Positions 57,492 to 64,000 of a stretch of DNA of 64,000 bases are shown here, piece after piece (positions within the stretch are counted from its first letter, which is position 1; every line of letters starts with the position of its first letter). The stretch spans positions 744,001 through 808,000 of the forward strand of contig QYRS01000007.1 in assembly GCA_006503535.1 (NCBI GenBank). The letters are read 5' to 3'. The notes below the pieces were generated by a model. It worked only from the letters and a program-made list of their open reading frames with translations. It made no database searches and was not told the DNA's origin. The DNA comes from Arthrinium phaeospermum. Its lineage: Eukaryota; Ascomycota; Sordariomycetes; Amphisphaeriales; Apiosporaceae. The position numbers were made by a program, and so were the translations under genes.

Positions 57492-59489
57492 TCACTCGTG
57501 GTATTCCTCCTCGTGCACGCCCTTCTCGCGGACCTCGGCGGCGCGGCGCTCGAGGTCCTGGCCGAGGCCGGCGCGGTACTTTGACTTGTCGGCGCCGACG
57601 ACGATCCAGGGGGCGTTGGTGAAGAGGTAGTTCATCTCCTCGAGGGGGATCTGCTTGGTCTCGGGCAGGACGAGCCAGAAGAAGAGGGCGTTGGTGAAGT
57701 TGCAGACGGTGAAGACGATGAAGTAGCGCCAGCCGCCGATGTTCTGGATCGCAATGTCCGTCACCTGCCCGATCATGGTGTTGAAGGCGAAGGAGACCAT
57801 GGTCGCGATCGAGACGCCCTTGGAGCGGGTGTGAGTGTCGAAGATTTCGGCGGGGATGATCCTGTGGGGAGGGGGCAGTGTTAGCCACGATGTCAGGCAC
57901 GTTGGGGGGCTTCGCGCTGCACTTACCAACTGAGCGGTCCGCATGCGTAGGAGAACGAGATGTTGTATAGCCATGTCCTAAGTTAAGGTCAGCTACTTTT
58001 TCAAAACCCAGTCCGCTTGAGGCTTTCGGTGGCTTACACGATGATGAAGCCCCAACCGGCGCTTCCATTACCTCCTTCGGCATCTGGGGGAAACATGGCT
58101 ATACCCATAAGTCAGCAACAAGTCACCTCGTCACATTCGGTGCAGGTACGAACCCAGCAGGATGGTGGCGATCATGAACATGATGCAGTTCACGAAATTG
58201 CCCGTAATAAGTGTCCACCTTCGGCCAAACTTGTCGATGGTGAAGAGACAGGCCATCTGCGCAAGCAGGGCCAGAATCGAGTTGATGGCCTGGTACTTTA
58301 GCGCGTTTTCCTGTGAGATGCCGATCTGCTTGAAGATGTTGACCGAGAAGTACTGGATGGCCGAAACACCGGTCATCTGCACAGACGCCTGCAGCGCGAC
58401 GGCGAGGAAGAGTCGGCGGAAGGCGGACTTCTTGGTGAACAGCTCCGTGTAGCTCTTGGCTTCGTGCTCGTGCTCAAAGGCAATGGTTTCCTTATTTTAT
58501 TACTCGAGGTTAGCCATCGGGCTAAGTATGGGTTGTTGGGCGTGTATATCTATCCATAACTCACCTGAATCTGGGCATATTCTGCCTGCACCCACGCATC
58601 GTTGGTGTCTCCATTGGCATGAAGCCTGGCCAGGGTGTGTAAGCCTAGTTCCGCCTGTTTATGGTCGATGAGCCAACGTGGAGATTCGGGGAAACTGAGA
58701 AGTATCTTATATTTAGTAGGGGTTCTCTTGAGGGGTTCTTTCCAGTATAGTCGTCTTACATGAAGATAAGCGCAGCCAGGATGACGGCGGGTATGATCTG
58801 GATACCAAGTGGTATCCTCCACTGCCGCTCGTCGTGCAGGTTGACGTTGGTGCCCCAAGTCAGCCATGTGGCGACCAAGGCGCCGATGCCCAACATGAAC
58901 TGCTGCAGGCCCGTCACGCGGCCTCGAATCGACGGATGGCAGATTTCTCCCTGGTACACGGGGATGATCATGGTTAGGAAGCCGACACCGAGACCAGCCA
59001 TGGCCCGTCCAGCATAGAGGTAATCGTAGGACTGGGCGCCTGTCTGGAGACCACCCCCGAGAATGAAGATGATCGAGCCGATAAAGATTGTCCACCGTCG
59101 TCCGAACCAGTCGCCAGAGGGACCGGCGAAGAAGGCCCCGAAGACAGCGCCGCCGGTGAAGAGAGATACTTCCAAATCGCGAGTATTAGCAAAACGTCAC
59201 TCTTCTATATTATACCGGACAGCCGTGATTTTGCAGCTTTTACATACCTACAGCGCCATTCCTCACTGGGTCACCGTCAGGCATGCCAGGAGAAAACTGG
59301 TCCTTATACACCTGGCTCCCCACAACACCGGCGATGACTCCGAGATCGTAGCCATAGAGGATAGAGCCCACCGACGCGAACACGCCGACGAGGAACTGTT
59401 AACCATCACAATTAGCATCTACGGCCATGAGGAACTCCAGATTGGTAACCGGATAGTCTTACCTGGTAGGTATGGGGCGAGAGTGGCAT
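57492..59489 (-). CDS. MFS sugar transporter (SP family)
   Basis: Eight exons: 59489-59463, 59395-59248, 59168-58760, 58694-58565, 58490-58154, 58098-58038, 57977-57927 and 57861-57492, giving 510 aa. The first exon codes only nine residues (MPLSPHTYQ). Sugar-porter motifs are all present: YGYDLGVIAGV in helix 1, GDWFGRRWT after helix 2, PESPRWL before the central loop, DKFGRRWT after helix 8, and PETKQIPLEEM at the end of helix 12. Twelve helices are expected in the plasma membrane, with proton symport likely. HxxxF-type substrate clues do not fix the sugar; quinate- or hexose-type porters share this pattern. Intron 5 uses a GTTCGT donor, the only reading that joins exons 5 and 6 in frame. 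It ends tail-to-tail with isocitrate lyase, 324 bases apart. Confidence 0.92.
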
Positions 59490-62400
59490 CTTGGCAGTCC
59501 GTCCTCACCTACTATGAACAGCAGGGCAATATGTGAGATACTAAGACAGGAAGTTCGGCCAGCGTGAGAGCTGGTCAAAGTCACACCGAGAGCTTCGCGT
59601 GGCAGCTATATAAAGGACAGTCGCTACACCGGCACCGTGACCCCCGAAGCGGAAAGTTCTTCCACCCCTTGCCCATTCCCCCATCGTCTTCCCATTCCCC
59701 GGGTAACGGACAACATGCAGCTGAACATGTGATGGGTGCTGGAGTATTAGGTCCCGCGGCCCTGGGGTATTTGTGGGAAATCGCGTGGTCTGGGGTGGTC
59801 GGGGGCCGGGGTGTGTATAGGCGCACCAATGCCGTCTGGGGAAGCCGCCGGGCCTCAGCACCTTGGCGCCCGTATCTGGGCTTTTGTCTGGGGAAATGGT
59901 TTATTTGCGGGGGAGAGCTGGGCTCCGCCCCCAGTATTTACCCCAAGGTGACATTGGGTCGTTTTGGAGAAAGAGTGCAGCTTCCTCGGCTTGGAAGGTG
60001 AAAAGGGCACTCATCCTCACGCGATTGTGGACTGAAGCAGTGACCGTTTTCTACCTTGCGATTCCAATTCACCTGTTTTTGCAGCGACTGGAAAACACCA
60101 ATTCAATCTATCATCAATGTTGCTTGCTCCAAGTTGGTAGTAGTGATTTGCTCACGCATCCTTCTGTTGCTCACTGCCCAAACCCAAATGCTTCAATGCA
60201 GCTCAACGCGTATGGCAGGATTCCGCTAAGATTCTCAATCTCCTATCGGCCGGCCTATACTTCCTACTCAGGAAGCAATGGCCCGTATGCGCCGCACGAG
60301 ACCAGCTACTCATTAGCTGCCTCAGGTTGCAACCGCAACTCTCAGAGTTTGGAATCTGCCCCATGATGGGCATTGTTATTTATTACCTGCCAATAACATG
60401 GAACTCACCTCATTAAAGCTACAGACAGAAACAGTCGGCGAAAAGATAAGTTAGAATTGGGCTACTTTCCAAGGTGGGCTTGGGTGCTCGTCTATGTCCG
60501 CATTCTTGGTCGGCGTGGGCACAGCACATCCTATCACGACTTGCAACTACATACCTCGCGCTCCTCGGAAGAAAATGCACACTCCCTATCACCCAGAACT
60601 ATTTTACGTCTTATTTCTGGGTTTTCTTCCTTAAATCCTCGAAGCTGATTTCCCCCCCGTCCTCTTTGGCTTCAGTTCATATGTAAATGATAAGGGGGTT
60701 AAGTGTGCATTTCTTCCTGAGGAGCGCGAGATATATGCTTACTTACAAGAAGTATGTAGTTGTGCACTCACATACCTCCTGACAACAATATCAGAGCGAC
60801 TCAGGAAATTGAGATGCGACTCAGAACTACGTCATAACCACACTCCAGCAAACGAGAACCAAACCTGCGCTTACGTTGGCACGATCGATGAGACTACTCG
60901 ACCTCGAACCACCAGAGTCATCTGACAGGTTGGGTGTTTCCCCGCCGGCGAGCCGGCCACGGTTGTTTTAATGCAGTAGGCCATCAATGCAGCACAGCCC
61001 TTGGATACGCAAGGGATGCCATGTCCGCCGGACGACTTTGAATCGAGACCGTCACGGATTGAAGAAAGCTGACGAGGCGGTGCAACGATTCCGCCTGCTG
61101 CTGCATTGCTGCTCCGAGATACGGGTGTAATTTTTGTGGAATTGTCAAAAGAAACCTTGAGCCCCTGCGAGAACAAACTGGTCAAGTCTCTTCGAAAACA
61201 AATGTTTCTAATACCAAATTGTTACAGGTCGTGTATTCCTCTGCCGTAATCGCAAATAAACGGAATTTCCGAGATAGGTGTCGTGGCCGACAGGTACGGG
61301 TAATTCCAGCGGCCACTTGACCTGACCGCAACGTCTAGAGATGTCAGATATGGCGCTCACTAGGATGTACACACGCACGTATGGGGAGTTGCACCAAGTT
61401 GGCGACTCACCCCAACGCCAACTGGAACATGGGGTAAAATGCCTGATTCTCTAATCATCCTGGGACGATCGAGTATAGCAGTGTCCGATCACGGACGGCC
61501 AACTCAGCCGCTCACTATATGCAGTGCTGTATCCCAACAAAAGTGTGGAATGTTAATGAATATAGGTAAAAAAGACTCTGTTACCACCATCGACAGTTGG
61601 TTTGGTCATATCGGCTGTGCCATGGCGGGCATAGTCGCAATGTGGCATGATGAATGAAGGTGAGCGAGCGGTCAAGCACCCCTCCGTCTACGAAACATGC
61701 AACCGCCAAGCGCGAAACGCATCTGCACCTTTTAGACTTTTCGTTACACGTCTTCGATTGATTGATCGGGGGCGCAGGCTTGCGCGACTCAGGCATTTAC
61801 TTCGTTTCCGCATAAACATGTCAGGTTATTCTCGGCAGTCGACGTCAAACGCGTCTGTCCATGACTGAATCCATCCCGAACGGCTTACTATAGTAAGGTT
61901 GCAGAAGCCTTGTTGGTTTGCCTATTTCTGGAATCCGGTGGTGGCTTTGCGCCGATCGTCAAATCCCATCCAACCGGGCCAGCACATGTACGACGGAAAT
62001 CGGCACCAGTGGTTGGATGGATCGGGCCAAAGTTGCCTGCCAAGGCGCATGCAGGTCAAGGGAGCTGGAATTCGCAGAGCTGATGGGATGCACGATAGAG
62101 AGGTACTTGCCGACTGCGCGTCAGAACAGGGCGAGCCCCCGCAAACCTGGTCGCCCCGATGAAGTCACTGCTAAGCATGCAAGTCCCTGATCTTCGCTGG
62201 CACCTGAGCCACTGTCTCCCCTTTTGATCCACCTGCCACCCCCCAAACGGCCCCAAATGGCTCCAAAAAGGCCTGGACAAGAAGCCTGGAAGCCCAGAAC
62301 AGGACCCCACCAACCGGCTGAGGTTGCATTTCAAGTCGCTCCGTAAGAGTGTGCAGCAGTACTCGATAAACCATCCCATCTTCCTCCTACCTTGCCCTAT

Positions 62401-62848
62401 ACGCAGCCTCAACATTATCCATCCTTTCCTTTTCTCTACAAGTACGCCCCTCCGAATCGGAACCGTCTACTTGAACCACCTACTTGGCGCAACACCCAGC
62501 GACCTCCGCTCCTCGACGGAGTTTCTTTCCTTTATTTCCTATCCCTTAGAAAAGACATATTACTGGCATCCGTACCGGGTGTGCTCTTTGCTTTTCGTTG
62601 TCCTGGATGACTTTGCCAAGCCACAACTTCTAAGTCGTTTGGCTTGCTTTGTACGCCAGGCCGTACCCAACCCGCCCTTTTCTCTTGATCGCAACCGAGG
62701 AGTGCATTGGAAACCCTCTCTTTACACTCGTTCGCTGGATCGACTATATTGGAAACTGTCATTTCTACCTCTTCTTACCACCACCGCCCAAGCTCCCATC
62801 ATCTGATGCGGCTTCTCCGGAGCTGCTGCTCAACGCCTTGCCCCACCG
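59490..62848. other. Intergenic, 3.4 kb
   Basis: Contains the sugar transporter promoter on the left. The right end (about 62370-62848) is pyrimidine-rich, as in a leader of the Vps62-like gene. Frames in between are short, overlapping and without family resemblance. Confidence 0.45.
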
Positions 62849-64000
62849 ATGATTACAATCCGACGTGTGACGATCGCATTCGTCGCGTTCGCCGCTCTGA
62901 TTGCCGTCGTTACGTACTTGCCGCGTGCGCTCAACCCCGTCAAGCCGAGTAAGGAACAGACCGAACAGAATAAGGCATGGATCGATACTTCACCTTACTG
63001 GCTTGACCGGCAGGCCTGCCGCTGGCTGAGCCTTTGCGGCGTGCTCCACATACATTCGGATCCTGCGGCTTTGAGGAACACCACTGATGACGATCCGGAC
63101 ATGGGCGAGCTGAGGAATATTGAACTGCGATCATTGCCCGACTTCGATTACGACCCGAAACTCCAAAACACCTTTTCTAGCCATGCGCCGCCGGCGCGGC
63201 CCAAGAGCAACTTGAAAGAGATTCCCGACTATGTACTCAAGTTTGCGCCGCTTGTCCATCTCTACTCTGGCGAGAACTTCTGGCCCTCCGATATCGCCGA
63301 GCATGTCCGACACATGTCACCCTACGTCAACGATACACATGCCAACATGTCGCGCACAGTGACCTTGGATTCCATGCACGGGCTCGATGCTGAGCAGGGA
63401 TTTGTGTATCTGAAAAGTAACGATGACGTAGAATCACGGCCGGAATGGTTACATAGCCACTCGAACATACCTTCGCCTTTCCCGGAGGACGAGGACGATG
63501 GCGAGGATGACACACTGCCTGCGCCGGAGCACGACGAGAGCAACATAGGGCCTGGCGAGAGCACAACTTGGTATGAAGTTGATCGCAAACATCCTCTTCG
63601 CAGGATATCTGATCCTCGCAAGCGCCAAGGCCTATTTGGACAGCGCGGGCGGGGTGTTCCTCGTTGGTCGCGCAGGGATTCTAGCTCAGTTCCCTCCACA
63701 CCCCAGTACAAACCAGATGAGTCTGGGCGTTCCAAGGCTCCCGCCACGCTGGTTCTGGTGGACAAGGGTTCAGGCATAGTCGACGCTTTCTGGTTCTTCT
63801 TCTATGCTTACAACCTCGGGCAAACTGTTTTGGGTATGCGTTTTGGTAATCATGTGGGTGACTGGGAGCACTGCATGATCCGTTTCGAACACGGCATGCC
63901 GCGGGGTGTCTTCTTCAGCGAGCACGAAGGTGGACAAGCATACGCTTGGCACGCCGTAGAAAAGCGACAGAACGCAACCTCGCAGGTGCAGCGACCCGTC
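62849..64000 (+). CDS. VPS62: Vps62-like protein, 5' part only
   Basis: The frame runs open from ATG 62849 to the window end, so 384 residues are seen and the gene is cut. Residues about 7-24 (VTIAFVAFAALIAVVTYLPR) form a membrane anchor or signal segment. Family-typical parts are VLKFAPLVHLYSGENFWPSD, IAEHVRHMSPYVN, APATLVLVDKGSGIVDAFWF and FGNHVGDWEHCMIRF, followed by VFFSEHEGG. These match fungal Vps62, a protein of unclear mechanism linked to vacuolar protein sorting in yeast. An acidic and then basic insertion of about 80 residues (EDEDDGEDDTLPAPEHDES..., about 212-290) separates the two conserved halves. It is read through as exon here; a shorter product by splicing would need an intron of only about 33 bases, which is unlikely. 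The 3' end lies outside the window. Confidence 0.85.
   Translation, partial: MITIRRVTIAFVAFAALIAVVTYLPRALNPVKPSKEQTEQNKAWIDTSPYWLDRQACRWLSLCGVLHIHSDPAALRNTTDDDPDMGELRNIELRSLPDFDYDPKLQNTFSSHAPPARPKSNLKEIPDYVLKFAPLVHLYSGENFWPSDIAEHVRHMSPYVNDTHANMSRTVTLDSMHGLDAEQGFVYLKSNDDVESRPEWLHSHSNIPSPFPEDEDDGEDDTLPAPEHDESNIGPGESTTWYEVDRKHPLRRISDPRKRQGLFGQRGRGVPRWSRRDSSSVPSTPQYKPDESGRSKAPATLVLVDKGSGIVDAFWFFFYAYNLGQTVLGMRFGNHVGDWEHCMIRFEHGMPRGVFFSEHEGGQAYAWHAVEKRQNATSQVQRPV

Noticed and set aside
63570..63602. Possible 33-base intron in the Vps62-like gene
   Set aside because: Shorter than any normal fungal intron, and the frame is open through it.

Overview
The window comes from a filamentous ascomycete (Pezizomycotina, most likely a Sordariomycete). 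Genes carry short GT-AG introns with CTRAY-type branch sites. Intergenic spaces are 0.3 to 6.4 kb, and several proteins look like Neurospora-type orthologues (acu-3 isocitrate lyase, neutral trehalase, cyclophilin 40, mitoribosomal L20). No operons, CRISPR arrays, rRNA genes or recognisable transposons were seen. Introns were read by hand, and every multi-exon model below sums to an intact reading frame.

Layout, left to right. 0-5.6 kb: a secreted double-psi beta-barrel protein (-) and an EFM6-type lysine methyltransferase (-). 6.2-9.4 kb: an Axl2-like cadherin-fold membrane protein (+), divergent from EFM6. 12.5-17.7 kb: a PP2C phosphatase of the Ptc2/Ptc3 type (+) and a mitochondrial PPR-like protein (+). 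19.1-25.5 kb: cyclophilin 40 (-) and a Bud2-type RasGAP (-). 25.5-37.9 kb is gene-poor. It holds one disordered conserved-looking protein at 31.9-32.9 kb and, in an AT-richer block at 36-37.2 kb, two short spliced reading frames that may be a decaying or unrecognised gene. 37.95-45.2 kb: mitoribosomal protein mL58/MrpL20 (+), an F-box-like cysteine-rich protein (-) and a membrane family-2 glycosyltransferase (-). 48.2 kb: an intron-containing tRNA-Arg(UCG) (+). 51.1-59.5 kb: neutral trehalase (+), isocitrate lyase (+) and an eight-exon MFS sugar transporter (-). 62.8 kb to the end: the 5' part of a Vps62-like gene (+), cut by the window edge.

Two functional themes appear. First, growth polarity and cell surface: Axl2-like and Bud2-like proteins lie within 20 kb of each other, with a wall-associated glycosyltransferase further on. 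Second, carbon reserve use: trehalase releases glucose from trehalose, isocitrate lyase opens the glyoxylate bypass, and a sugar porter lies tail-to-tail with it. Fungal gene order does not prove co-function, so these are hypotheses. I found no clear new multi-gene system. The least explained items are the spliced reading frames at 36-37.2 kb and the cysteine-rich F-box-like protein.
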